55,768 nucleotides of DNA, taken from positions 1 to 55,768 of the forward strand of contig DXEB01000040.1 of assembly GCA_019115165.1 (NCBI GenBank), in the 5' to 3' direction. The notes below the pieces were generated by a model. The model saw nothing but the letters and a program-made list of their open reading frames with translations, made no database searches and was not told the DNA's origin. The stretch is from Candidatus Anaerotignum merdipullorum (GTDB lineage: Bacteria; Bacillota; Clostridia; Lachnospirales; Anaerotignaceae). The translations under genes were made by a program, and so were the position numbers. Every line of letters starts with the position of its first letter. The first letter of the stretch is position 1. Below, in pieces: positions 26,451-35,820 of the stretch.

Positions 26451-26587
26451 TATACATCACCTGTTTTCTCTTTCTGTGTATTGCTTTTTTCTATCATGAT
26501 AAATCCATAACCATGGCAACACAATGAAAATTTCATTTACCTTTTTTCATTTCCTGTACATACTACATCTTACAGGAGGGTTTCAAC

Positions 26588-27850
26588 ATGGAAAGAATCA
26601 TATTTCACATTGATGTAAACAATGCCTATTTAAGCTGGACTGCTGTACAGCATTTACAACACGGCAATCTTACGGATCTGCGCAGCATTCCTGCTGCAAT
26701 CGTAGGAGACAGCGACAACCGTCGCGGTATCATTCTTGCAAAAAGCACCCCGGCCAAGCAATATGGTATCCTTACTGGAGAACCAACCGTTTTGGCACTG
26801 CAAAAATGTCCGCAGCTTGTCTGCTTGCCTCCCGATTTTTCATTATATGCCAAATGCTCGCAGCATATGTTTGATTTACTGGAAAACTACTCTGATCGCT
26901 TAGAGCAATACAGCATTGATGAAGGATTTTTGGAATATACAGGTATGCAGGAACTGTTCGGTTCCCCATTCACTGCTGCACAAACTATCCGTGATCATAT
27001 CCGCAGCCAACTTGGTTTTACCGTGAATATTGGAATTAGCTGCAACAAACTGTTGGCAAAAATGGCAGGTGAATTGGAAAAGCCCAATCGAATCCTGACA
27101 TTATTTCCAAACGAAATACCAGATAAACTTTGGCCATTGCCAATCGACATCTTATTTATGGTTGGCAAAGAAACTGCATTGAAATTACGCCAAATGGGTA
27201 TTTCCACCATTGGTGCGTTGGCAAGCTATCCTGTGCATCTTCTCCGTCATGCCTTTCAAAGCTTTGGTCTCGTACTCCATGCCTATGCCAACGGGATAGA
27301 TGACAGCCCCGTCATACAAACACAACCAATCGCGAAGAGTATCGGAAACAGCACGACCCTTCCTCATAACATCACTGATGCACAAACTGCTCATAACATT
27401 CTTCTTGCATTATCAGAAACCGTTTCCTTTCGGCTACGCAGCTGTGGCTGTCGTGCAACAGAAATCACTGTCACACTCAAAACATCCTCATTTGAAACCT
27501 ATTCCCATCAAAAACTATGTCATCCACCCATAGACTGCACCAATGCCGTTCATCAAAATGCTGTCTCCCTATTCCATGAAGCATGGCATGGCGAGCCGCT
27601 GCGCCTGCTTGGCATTCGTGCCGGAAGGCTATCTTATGATGACCCCGTACAACTTTCTTTTCTGGAACCAGATTGGGAAAAACAAACGCGTGCAGATGCT
27701 GCTATGGATCAAATTCGTTTCAAATATGGTATAGATGCTGTCAAACGTGCTACATTTGTCGATGGGAGTTTTCCACCTCATGCTGGAGGACAGCTGTATA
27801 TCCGCCCAAATCCTTTTTCTAAGCCAAAACATCCTCCCTCTGATTCTTAA
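26588..27850 (+). CDS. Y-family DNA polymerase (DinB/Pol IV-like), first copy
   Basis: A 420-residue translesion polymerase. Catalytic carboxylates are in FHIDVNNAY (first Asp) and YSIDEGFLEY (Asp-Glu). The fingers motif GIILAKSTPAKQYGI and the helix-hairpin-helix thumb (LFMVGKETALKLRQMGI) fit DinB, and a little-finger domain covers about 235-345. The usual C-terminal beta-clamp peptide is not obvious. ACAGGAGGGTTTCAAC precedes the ATG. I see no clear LexA box. A second, quite different Y-family polymerase lies 1 kb further on the opposite strand. Confidence 0.92.
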   Translation: MERIIFHIDVNNAYLSWTAVQHLQHGNLTDLRSIPAAIVGDSDNRRGIILAKSTPAKQYGILTGEPTVLALQKCPQLVCLPPDFSLYAKCSQHMFDLLENYSDRLEQYSIDEGFLEYTGMQELFGSPFTAAQTIRDHIRSQLGFTVNIGISCNKLLAKMAGELEKPNRILTLFPNEIPDKLWPLPIDILFMVGKETALKLRQMGISTIGALASYPVHLLRHAFQSFGLVLHAYANGIDDSPVIQTQPIAKSIGNSTTLPHNITDAQTAHNILLALSETVSFRLRSCGCRATEITVTLKTSSFETYSHQKLCHPPIDCTNAVHQNAVSLFHEAWHGEPLRLLGIRAGRLSYDDPVQLSFLEPDWEKQTRADAAMDQIRFKYGIDAVKRATFVDGSFPPHAGGQLYIRPNPFSKPKHPPSDS

Positions 27851-27938
27851 TGCTTTCCGTTTTACAAATATCCAACTTCTATCCCCATGGATTGCTTTTT
27901 TGTTTGGAACTCCAATTCTTTTTTGCATTTGCTCCCGG

Positions 27939-28502
27939 TTATTTTTGCAGTTTTTTACCGTCCTGAAAAGCAAAACCAATACATTCTCCCAATTTCCGAT
28001 ATGTATGATGAATTGGGTCAAAGGTAATTGGCTGCAATTTTTCAGGATCAATACGCCCATCCTCTCCCAGTACAGAATCATCTGCACTGACATTGACAAT
28101 TTTTCCAATCATTCTTTCTGATTCTTCATCGTATTGTATCATGGTACATTCTAATGCCATTGGCAATTCCGCAATCAGCGGTGCATCCACAAATGCACTG
28201 GGAATCGGATGTAATCCTGCCCGCTCCAGTTTATCCGGCACAGCATTTGCAGAAACAATCCCGACATAATCTGCTTCTACGACATGCGAAGCATTTGCCA
28301 TGCTGACAGTAAAAGCTCTTCTTTGCAATATATTTTGTACTGTCTTATGGGAAGCACTCAGATAAATGCTGATTTGATCTTGATCAGCAATACATCCCCA
28401 CGCTGCATTCATTGCATCCGGTGTTCCATCCTCCCCATAAGTCGCAATAATCAATACCGGCATCGGATATAAAAATGGTTTTGCTCCAAAATTTTTTCTC
28501 AT
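27939..28502 (-). CDS. Flavin reductase-family (FMN-binding split barrel) protein
   Basis: A 187-residue flavoprotein of the flavin reductase-like group. It begins KNFGAKPFLYPMPVLIIATY, followed by NAAWGCIADQDQISIYLS and the substrate-side region, all typical of this family; many members in anaerobes have no known partner. It may use NAD(P)H to reduce FMN or act on a small molecule. GAGGAGG lies seven bases before the ATG at 28502; an ATG six bases upstream is too close to it. Stands alone between two polymerase genes. Confidence 0.88.
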   Translation of the reverse strand: MRKNFGAKPFLYPMPVLIIATYGEDGTPDAMNAAWGCIADQDQISIYLSASHKTVQNILQRRAFTVSMANASHVVEADYVGIVSANAVPDKLERAGLHPIPSAFVDAPLIAELPMALECTMIQYDEESERMIGKIVNVSADDSVLGEDGRIDPEKLQPITFDPIHHTYRKLGECIGFAFQDGKKLQK

Positions 28503-28897
28503 TTCCATTCCTCCTCTTTTTGTTTATACTATCGATATCTCTTTCTCTGATTCTGCAATTCCGCACCAGCGATTAACATCTGGTCCATGCCGGATTCCTC
28601 TTTTTTGAGCGTGCTCTTCTTTTTGCTCTTTCTCTACTCCACTTTCACATAGCCGCTGCATAAATTCTGTTATATTTCTTATCTTTTGCCACCACTACAT
28701 CACAGCGATTGCTCATTGTTTCTAAGCCTCTGGCTCTCTTTGATTGGATATACTGTTATAGGGCGCATCTCACGATGATTCCGTTCCGCTTGATTTGCCA
28801 GATATCACCAGCAGGCATTTCCTTTTTATCATATCAATCGTATTCGCTTCTGCGCCTTGGGCAAAAGCCCTCACAGATGCCCTTTGAAATGTTCCGA
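28503..28897. other. Intergenic region between the flavin reductase and second polymerase genes
   Basis: No complete gene. Minus-strand short frames, including a 45-codon one at 28524-28661, are purine-rich and may be remnants, but none has a ribosome site and a recognisable product. Confidence 0.3.
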
Positions 28898-30151
28898 TCA
28901 TTGCCGATCCTTTTTTCCATTCTGTACAGAAGCCTGTTTGTTTTCCATCTCTATCCCAATGTCATTCTGCACCATACTTAATTTTGTAATCGCACCTTTG
29001 CCAAATTTTAATCGAATTTTATCAATCGCTTTTTCCAAATTCTCCTGTTTCCTCTTTTGTTCCGTTTCCTCTTGGAAAAGGTTCATCTGTTCCAAGATTT
29101 CCTGCTCATCACAAAGATGTGTTGTTTGAATAGAAATCATACGAATCGGTCTCCCAATCTTCCAATGTTTTCGTATCAATTCCATTGCCGTATCTTCCAA
29201 TTCTTTTGCCAGATTCGTCGCTGTCATCAACGTTTTTTGTCTGGATACCATTTGAAATTGGGCATCTTTTACAATTACCTGAATGGTATAACATTTTTTA
29301 TGGTGCTTGCGCAGGCGGGTTGCCACCAAGTCCGCAATCGCCATCACTCCCAAATAAATATCTTGTTCGGAAATCAAATCCCGGCGAAACGTCATTCCAT
29401 TGCCAATAGATTTCGCCTCTTTTTGATCATAAACGGAAGCTACCGGACTATCATCCTCTCCTCTGGCATAGCGATGCAGCATGCTTCCTGCTTTGCCTAA
29501 CTGTTTTTCCAGTACCGATTGTTCTGCAAATGCCAGATCTCCAATCGTGTGAATCCCCATTCCATGTAATGTATGCTCCACACTGTGCCCAACAAACAGC
29601 AAGGCAGAAACCGGAAGACTCCACACGATGTTGCGGTAGTTTTCTCTGCTGATGACTGTCGTTGCATTTGGCTTTCGATAGTCGCTACCCAATTTTGCAA
29701 AAATTTTATTAAAAGACACGCCAACAGAAATGGTCAGCCCCAATTCTTTCTGTATTCGCTTGCGCAAAGTATCTGCAATGGTTTTTCCATCTCCAAATAA
29801 TTGCTCACTCGCTGTGACATCCAGCCAACTTTCGTCAATACCAAATGGCTCCACCAAATCCGTATATTCCTGATAAATTTCATTGATCCAAACGGAATAT
29901 TTAACGTATGCTTCCCGATGCGGACGTACCAAAACCAACTCCGGACATTTTCGTTTTGCCTCCCATATAGTTTCTGCCGTTTGGATTTGGTACTTCTTTG
30001 CCAGCTCATTCTTTGCAAGGATAATTCCATGCCGATGATCTGCATCTCCGCTGACTGCCATCGGCACATTTTTCAATTCCGGACGAAACAGGCACTCTAC
30101 GGAAGCATAAAATCCATTGCAGTCGCAATGCAGTATGGTTCTGTCCTTCAT
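28898..30151 (-). CDS. Y-family DNA polymerase (DinB/Pol IV-like), second copy
   Basis: A 417-residue translesion polymerase. The catalytic motifs are LHCDCNGFYASVE (first Asp, tyrosine gate) and FGIDESWLDVT (Asp-Glu). Fingers GIILAKNELAKKYQI and thumb LLFVGHSVEHTLHGMGI are present, with the little finger at about 245-350. The near-terminal QMNLFQEE resembles a beta-clamp-binding peptide (QxxLF), which the first copy lacks. Start MKDRTIL follows GGAGGCGGAAGG; the frame is open upstream but untranslatable by signal. Oriented towards the first copy. Confidence 0.93.
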   Translation of the reverse strand: MKDRTILHCDCNGFYASVECLFRPELKNVPMAVSGDADHRHGIILAKNELAKKYQIQTAETIWEAKRKCPELVLVRPHREAYVKYSVWINEIYQEYTDLVEPFGIDESWLDVTASEQLFGDGKTIADTLRKRIQKELGLTISVGVSFNKIFAKLGSDYRKPNATTVISRENYRNIVWSLPVSALLFVGHSVEHTLHGMGIHTIGDLAFAEQSVLEKQLGKAGSMLHRYARGEDDSPVASVYDQKEAKSIGNGMTFRRDLISEQDIYLGVMAIADLVATRLRKHHKKCYTIQVIVKDAQFQMVSRQKTLMTATNLAKELEDTAMELIRKHWKIGRPIRMISIQTTHLCDEQEILEQMNLFQEETEQKRKQENLEKAIDKIRLKFGKGAITKLSMVQNDIGIEMENKQASVQNGKKDRQ

Positions 30152-30758
30152 CCTTCCGCCTCCCAAATGGATTTTTCTTTGTCGACCACATCCAAGTAGA
30201 ATGCGGTTGCCCAACGCATACTTCCTCCACTGAAATCCGATTGCTATCTTCCGTTTTATGATAGCATACGTCCATCTGAAAAACAATATCTGCGCTGCAG
30301 GTTGCAGAAACGCTTTCGCAGAAACATGTCAACTATATTTTTCATACCCATTGGCACATGGTGAATCGATTGTGCGGATACCGCCAACATTCCCCAAAAA
30401 GAACATCTCACGAATGTCCAATTATACTGCATCTGATAAAATTACGGATCGTATCATAATATCTTATATCACAACGGATGGGGATTGTCTATTCTTTGAT
30501 ATGACTTCCATTTTAACGTCATTATATTCTGGTATCGAGGTAACACAAACATTTTATGACGAAGCCAAGCGCAACTTTTCAGTGTAAATCACATTTCCTA
30601 AAAAGGACTGTCTCTTCCTTGATCCATACATTAGAATCCAGTGCAAAATGTATCCAGAAGTTCTCAAAAAGCACCCATTTCCAACGTCGGATTTTTTTGT
30701 TGAAAAAAATATCCTATTTCATTATATAAGCAGTCTTTGCTATCTCCATGTTTCACAT
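30152..30758. other. Intergenic region upstream of the second polymerase
   Basis: About 600 bases with no convincing gene. A plus-strand frame at 30414-30587 (58 codons, beginning MSNYTASDK) lacks a ribosome site and is not recognised. The promoter of the polymerase must lie at the left edge, but I see no consensus pair. Confidence 0.35.
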
Positions 30759-30796
30759 AGAAAAACGGCATAACAGTTTCTATTCTGCTATGCCGT
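30759..30796 (-). terminator. Terminator of the OCD-brnQ operon
   Basis: On the minus strand ACGGCATAGCAG pairs with CTGTTATGCCGT (one G-T pair), with a nine-base loop and five T after it. About 75 bases after the brnQ stop. Confidence 0.85.
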
Positions 30797-30869
30797 AATT
30801 ACTTACCATCTTATCTCTTTTCCTATCATTCCTACATCGTTTTCATACATAAACATTCCCCATATATGA

Positions 30870-32177
30870 TCAAATTCCTTTTTCAGCAGAAGATGATTCT
30901 TCCTGCGGTCGCATCCGAATCAACGCTCCAAGCAGACCGCCAATGATAGCTGGCAAAATCCAATTCAATCCTGCGGACGCAAACGGTAGCCGCTGCAAAA
31001 ACGGAATAGCCACACCATACGTATCAATCAAAGACAATAAGCTCACTACTAGTGTCACACCAGCCGCCCCTTTATAAATATTCTTATTTTTGAGCTTCTG
31101 TTTGAAGAACGACAATACAATCAAGACGACAACAACCGGATACAACAAACTTAAGATAGGTGTCGCAATGTTGATAATCATAGTCAAACCGAAATTAGAA
31201 ACCACCATACTGAAAATACCAATAATTACCACAACCACTTCATACCGTATTTTCCCATTGCTGATACCTTCAAAGTATGCCGCAGCAGCAGAAACCAATC
31301 CAATAGCAGTCGTCAGACAAGCAAGCCCAACAATAATTCCCAGCATCACAACGCCAAAATGTCCAAGCAGATCCTGTGTAATATCCACAATCAAACTTGC
31401 CTGATTAACTTCCGCAATATTATAGATCGTAGAAACGGTTGCCCCCAGATAGGTTAGACCGCAATAAACCAAAAACAGCATAATACCAGCTAAAATACAA
31501 GCCTTTGCCGTCACATTGATACGGTCCTTATTTTCTGTATATCCATGTTCCCGTACGGTATTGATAATCAAAATCGCGAATCCAAGGGCTCCCAAAACGT
31601 CCATTGCCTGATATCCATTTAATATCCCTTCTCGTACAACAGAATCTACAATCGGTGTGCTATAGCCGCCTAGCGGTCTTGCAATACCGAAACCAATCAA
31701 TATAATCAACGCAATAACCATCAACGGAGTCAAAAATTTACCAACAATATCAACTACTTTGCTAGGGCGTATGGTCAAAATAATAACCAGGCAGAAAAAA
31801 ATAATTGAAAACAACACAATATTCACAGACGGAAGAATGGGCAAAATCGTCATTTCATAAGTTGTTGCAGCTGTTCTAGGCACTGCCAAAAGCGGACCGA
31901 CACAAATAATCACAGCGGTATTCATAATCAAAGCAGGAATTTTCCCAACAACCCCGGTAATACTGGAAATACTTCCGCTTCCATTGATCATCGCAACAAT
32001 GGTAACAAACGCCAATCCAACGTCTGCCAAGAAAAAGCACATAAACCCCAAAAACCAGTCCTCGCCGGATTCCAGACCCAAATACGGCGGAAAGATCAAA
32101 CTCCCGGCTCCAAAAAACATTGCAAATAGCGCAAAACCAATGACTAGGATATCTCGCTTTTGATTATTTTCTTTCAT
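30870..32177 (-). CDS. brnQ: Branched-chain amino acid carrier, BrnQ family
   Basis: A 435-residue membrane protein with about twelve transmembrane segments that imports Leu, Ile or Val with Na+ or H+. The N-terminal GFALFAMFFGAGSLIFPPYLG is the family signature, and VPRTAATTYE follows. AAGGGAGG precedes the ATG. It follows the ornithine-cyclodeaminase-family gene by 94 bases, with a stable hairpin between, so the two are probably one operon with possible attenuation. The pairing hints that the transporter's substrate feeds the dehydrogenase-like enzyme, which is inference. Confidence 0.94.
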   Translation of the reverse strand: MKENNQKRDILVIGFALFAMFFGAGSLIFPPYLGLESGEDWFLGFMCFFLADVGLAFVTIVAMINGSGSISSITGVVGKIPALIMNTAVIICVGPLLAVPRTAATTYEMTILPILPSVNIVLFSIIFFCLVIILTIRPSKVVDIVGKFLTPLMVIALIILIGFGIARPLGGYSTPIVDSVVREGILNGYQAMDVLGALGFAILIINTVREHGYTENKDRINVTAKACILAGIMLFLVYCGLTYLGATVSTIYNIAEVNQASLIVDITQDLLGHFGVVMLGIIVGLACLTTAIGLVSAAAAYFEGISNGKIRYEVVVVIIGIFSMVVSNFGLTMIINIATPILSLLYPVVVVLIVLSFFKQKLKNKNIYKGAAGVTLVVSLLSLIDTYGVAIPFLQRLPFASAGLNWILPAIIGGLLGALIRMRPQEESSSAEKGI

Positions 32178-32231
32178 AAAAACGCCTCCCTTCCAAACAA
32201 CAGACTCCTCAACAAATCACCAGATATTACA

Positions 32232-32255
32232 ATGACCGGGAAAACTCCCGGTCAT
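32232..32255 (-). terminator. Intercistronic hairpin between OCD and brnQ
   Basis: ATGACCGGGA (32232-32241) pairs perfectly with TCCCGGTCAT (32246-32255) around a four-base loop. There is no T run after it on the minus strand, so it is more likely an RNA-stability or pausing element than a full terminator. Confidence 0.55.
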
Positions 32256-32271
32256 CCATAGAACAAACCAT

Positions 32272-33351
32272 TTATTTCAGCAGACCTTTTGTGGATGTCC
32301 ACAGCGGCAATTTTATGCCAAGACCTTTTTCCAGGGCACGTTCAAATATAATTTTTGCACACATCATATCTTCCGATGCCATACCAACATTGTTGATAAT
32401 AATCAATTCATCGTCGCGCTCTCTTTTGGGAACCATTCCAGCAGCCAGTTCACCTGTTTCGCCTGTAATTTCAGGTAATCCATATGGATAATATCCGTAT
32501 CCAATCAGCAATTCATGCTGTTCTTTGCTGTCTACATAATATTTGTCCGCAGATTTATAAACCGCGTCTTCATATACTGTATGGCAGTCCAAACATACAA
32601 TCGTCTGCCCTTTATGTACCCATTCTTTCTTTACAGGCGGATTTGGATGATGTACAATCGGAAGTGCGGATACGATGACATCGCAGGACCGTACCAATTC
32701 TTCCAGGCTGGAAGCTTTCACAATTTTGGCTTTCACTTGCGGCTGGTCTTCCGCAATCAAGGCGTCCATTGCGCTTTCATACATATCATAGACATAAATG
32801 GTTTCCAGATTCTTCAAAATATTTTCTACCATTCTGACATTCGACTTACCTTGGATCCCGCAGCCAATCATACCGAATGTCTTTGCATTCAGATTTGCCG
32901 CGTGTTTGATTGAAACCAGAGCGGTTGCTGGTGTACGTACCTTCGTAATCCAGCTGGCATCCATCATCGCCATCATGTGTCCGGTCAAACCGTCATTATA
33001 AATAATCTGGCAGTTGGTAGGAATCACGTCCGGATACATGGTTTTGTTTGTCGGGAAATTGGAGCCCCATTTGATACCGCAGGCAAATTGATCCGGCAAA
33101 TTGGCAGGCATCGCATGCATCAAGCAGTCCGGCATCGGATGAATCCCAATTTTTGCGGGCATTTCTATAACTTTCTTAGAATATGCAATCATGCCCTGCT
33201 CGGTCGCTTCAATGATTTCCATATCTGTAGTACCGGTATCAATACAGTCCTGTTCGCTCAGATACAAGAATTCTTGCCCGATGTTCAAATACTTCTGATA
33301 TTCTTTCCGAATCGCATCATTTTTTTTCATCTGTTCTTGCGTATAAACCAT
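32272..33351 (-). CDS. Ornithine cyclodeaminase / mu-crystallin family NAD(P)-dependent enzyme
   Basis: A 359-residue Rossmann protein. Family features: the substrate Lys region GIKWGSNFPTN, MDASWITKVRTPATALV, the dinucleotide loop GCGIQGKSNVRM (about residue 155), and DVIVSALP. Members include ornithine cyclodeaminase, alanine dehydrogenase (archaeal), ketimine reductase and opine-type synthases; the sequence alone does not choose among them. AAGGAGATGGG precedes the ATG at 33351; the frame is open upstream without a better site. First gene before brnQ, divergent from an XRE regulator that probably controls it. Confidence 0.87.
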   Translation of the reverse strand: MVYTQEQMKKNDAIRKEYQKYLNIGQEFLYLSEQDCIDTGTTDMEIIEATEQGMIAYSKKVIEMPAKIGIHPMPDCLMHAMPANLPDQFACGIKWGSNFPTNKTMYPDVIPTNCQIIYNDGLTGHMMAMMDASWITKVRTPATALVSIKHAANLNAKTFGMIGCGIQGKSNVRMVENILKNLETIYVYDMYESAMDALIAEDQPQVKAKIVKASSLEELVRSCDVIVSALPIVHHPNPPVKKEWVHKGQTIVCLDCHTVYEDAVYKSADKYYVDSKEQHELLIGYGYYPYGLPEITGETGELAAGMVPKRERDDELIIINNVGMASEDMMCAKIIFERALEKGLGIKLPLWTSTKGLLK

Positions 33352-33613
33352 AAACCCATCTCCTTTTCTCTCATGTTTGATTGTTGACAGCGCTGTTCTT
33401 TTTTTCTTAATCATAGTTTAACAGAATCATTTTTATCGAACAAATTTATAAAATCCCCTTACAGGAAACTTTTGTAAAATTATTCCATTTATAGTGGATT
33501 TTTTGCATGATTTATGTTAAATTAAAAAAAAAGAAGCAGCTGTATGAAACTTTCAACAAAAAGGGATTCTACGGAAACCATCTGTATTATCTACATAGAA
33601 GAGGAGTGAGATT

Positions 33614-34327
33614 ATGTCAGATTTATCGGAACATATCGGAAAAAGAATCAAGCTCTATCGGCAAATTAAGCGCCTTACGCAGTCTCAATTTGCAAACCAG
33701 ATCCATAAAAGCAAATCTGCTGTTTCCAAATATGAATGCGGTCAAATTTCCATTGATATTGATACCCTCTATGATATTGCAGACGTTTTGGATATCAGCA
33801 TTTTCCAGCTGCTGGATTACCATCGGGAAAAGCCCAGACTCATGCCAGAGATACAAGGGTTTTTCCGTGCGCCTGCTCGGCTGTACACCTACTATCTGAA
33901 TAAAAACAGTACTCGTATTGTCCGCGGTGTTTTGGAAATCAACCAAACAGATGAATACACCTTTACCACGACTTTTTTCGCAGACTGCAAGGATTATGAA
34001 AATCTCTATCACTGCAATCATTTATACTTTGGCGACATCCATTATTCTGACAGCTATGTCAACATCGTCATGAAAAATCAAGCAAACGAGGCGGAACGGA
34101 TTTTTATGATGATTGCCAATCCCCTTCATTATAACGCCAGCTTGACTGTTGGTATCGTCACCGGTATTTCCGGCAAATATCTGGTTCCCATCTCGCTGAA
34201 AATCGTGTTCTCTCAGCACCCACTGACAGAGGATGAAGACTTACGCAATTCTTTGCGTTTTACTAAGGAAGATTTCCGGCGCATGAAACAGACCTACTGT
34301 TTCTCCATTGAGCGGTATGCAGAATAA
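33614..34327 (+). CDS. XRE-family regulator with a C-terminal ligand-like domain
   Basis: A 237-residue regulator. The N-terminal helix-turn-helix (LTQSQFANQIHKSKSAVSKYECGQ, about residues 20-45) is of the SinR/Xre type. The remaining about 150 residues (starting near LMPEIQGFFRAPARLYTYYLN) form a beta-rich domain I do not recognise, probably sensory. It is divergent from the OCD-brnQ operon across 262 bases that must contain both promoters, so control of that operon is the simplest role. GAGGAGTGAGATT precedes the ATG. Confidence 0.87.
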   Translation: MSDLSEHIGKRIKLYRQIKRLTQSQFANQIHKSKSAVSKYECGQISIDIDTLYDIADVLDISIFQLLDYHREKPRLMPEIQGFFRAPARLYTYYLNKNSTRIVRGVLEINQTDEYTFTTTFFADCKDYENLYHCNHLYFGDIHYSDSYVNIVMKNQANEAERIFMMIANPLHYNASLTVGIVTGISGKYLVPISLKIVFSQHPLTEDEDLRNSLRFTKEDFRRMKQTYCFSIERYAE

Positions 34328-34400
34328 TTCTGGTAACAAATCCCAGATGTTTGCCTTTCCATAACATTGTTTATAATGACTGATATGTAACCCAATGACA

Positions 34401-34467
34401 AAAATGAGATGGCAAAAACATGATGGAGATGGTGTGCCCCATCTCAATATTTTTGCCATCTCATTTT
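34401..34467. repeat. Long composite inverted repeat after the XRE gene
   Basis: Outer arms of 18 bases (AAAATGAGATGGCAAAAA at 34401-34418 and its exact complement at 34450-34467) enclose an inner 7-bp stem (GAGATGG 34426-34432 with CCATCTC 34439-34445). GAGATGG occurs in both stems. It probably terminates the XRE transcript 75 bases upstream, but it is larger than the other terminators here. Confidence 0.7.
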
Positions 34468-34896
34468 ATCAACTCAAATGCTGTTCATCCAAATCATTGT
34501 TTTTTTGTTTCACAGCAATCAGGTTCTAACTCGCAGATAAAAGCAGCTGGAGCATTCTTTTGCCAGAATACTTCAGCTGCTCGGATACAAAAAATCGAAT
34601 CTCTATAATTCTAATATTGCAGGATACCTCACCATAACCGTACTGTTATCCTTCTTCTGGAAAAAACAGCGTAATGAAATGCACTCCTTGCTTTCCACCA
34701 CGTTTGATTTCATCGAAACAAGTCATGCAATAACAAACGACCTTTTCTGTTTCTATCTTCTGACAATCACTTTTTCAAAAAATCGTTTTTCCATATTCGT
34801 CGTACTGCTATAGACTTTTTATACATTCTTTATCCTCAATAAAAGAAATTTTTCCTCTGTCAAGATATGCTCATGTCTTACAAATACATTCTTCCC
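34468..34896. other. Intergenic region with a possible Cys-rich gene remnant
   Basis: No intact gene. A minus-strand frame at 34646-34774 without a start codon reads VVCYCMTCFDEIKRGGKQG near its end and stops at 34646; see findings. The rest of the region holds nothing I can support. Confidence 0.35.
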
Positions 34897-35820
34897 TTAT
34901 GGCTTGCACTGCCCACAAGGAGTATAACCCATCGCAATCAGTTCCTCTCTGCTGCCGCTATAATCCGATCTATTGGACGCTTTCATATTCTGAATACTGC
35001 CGCAGTCTGGCTGATGGAACTTTTGAGAAGCATGATTCAACACATAAGAAATTGACTCCTGTTCTACCGCATTTTGATTCCATTGTGCTCCACTGATGTT
35101 GCTTTCTCCCGTCGTATAATCAATTTCGATACCAGGCTGCACGTTATAGGCATAAACACAAAAGCAAATGCCTTCTCCTGCATCTTCTACAGAATATCCT
35201 TCCATCAGTACCCCGCTGGCAACCAAATTTTCTGCCTGATATACCGGTGTCACACGATATAATACATGATTACCAGTTTCTTTCACGTAGTCTGCAACCA
35301 TGTTTTCAAAGGGAAGCATTCCTTCTATATTCAGATATCTGGTACCAGTAATTAAGTTTTCTTGATTTGCATTCTCTGCCGTCAACTGATATCCAATCAA
35401 ATGGCAACGGTTATATAAATATTTTCCATCTACAAAATCATACTTTACCGTATGCCATCCAGTTGGCTTTACCTGACCAATGCTGCCACGCTCCTCTGTC
35501 GGCATCAATTCCTGACCGATATTGGCATACGCCGTCCCGCATCTTCCCAACCAATCCAATGGACTATACCTCTCAAAAGCAGTTTCCGTCAGATCAGAAG
35601 CAACAAAATACGGCTGATTATCGTTTATCGATACATAAGCTTCTCCCATGTATGCCGGTACATCGTTGACTGAAAATTTCGTATCTGCTGTTTGTGGTAA
35701 TGTATATTCTGCCTTGCTGCCAACGAAGTCCGCCGCAATGGTCTCCGATGTGCATCCGGTCACCACACTGGCAAATGACAGCAATACTACCAAAATACAG
35801 ATCATCCATTTGTTTTTCAT
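34897..35820 (-). CDS. Lipoprotein DNA/RNA non-specific endonuclease with C-terminal zinc-knuckle-like tail
   Basis: A 307-residue surface nuclease. Residues 1-23 are a lipoprotein signal ending ASVVTG|C. Residues about 55-235 are the beta-beta-alpha-metal nuclease domain, with the catalytic block YNRCHLIGYQLTAENANQEN and TGTRYLN. The last about 50 residues (NHASQKFHQPDC, then CGQCKP) match the short Cys/His tail also found on Ada-like and SPFH-linked proteins, probably a metal knuckle. Roles could be DNA uptake, nutrition or defence. The start overlaps the upstream gene by four bases (ATGA), so the two are translationally coupled. Confidence 0.9.
   Translation of the reverse strand: MKNKWMICILVVLLSFASVVTGCTSETIAADFVGSKAEYTLPQTADTKFSVNDVPAYMGEAYVSINDNQPYFVASDLTETAFERYSPLDWLGRCGTAYANIGQELMPTEERGSIGQVKPTGWHTVKYDFVDGKYLYNRCHLIGYQLTAENANQENLITGTRYLNIEGMLPFENMVADYVKETGNHVLYRVTPVYQAENLVASGVLMEGYSVEDAGEGICFCVYAYNVQPGIEIDYTTGESNISGAQWNQNAVEQESISYVLNHASQKFHQPDCGSIQNMKASNRSDYSGSREELIAMGYTPCGQCKP

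Noticed and set aside
26540-26587. LexA (SOS) box before the first Y-family polymerase
   Set aside because: No GAAC-N4-GTTC type dyad is visible; the TGTACA-like stretch does not form the required palindrome.
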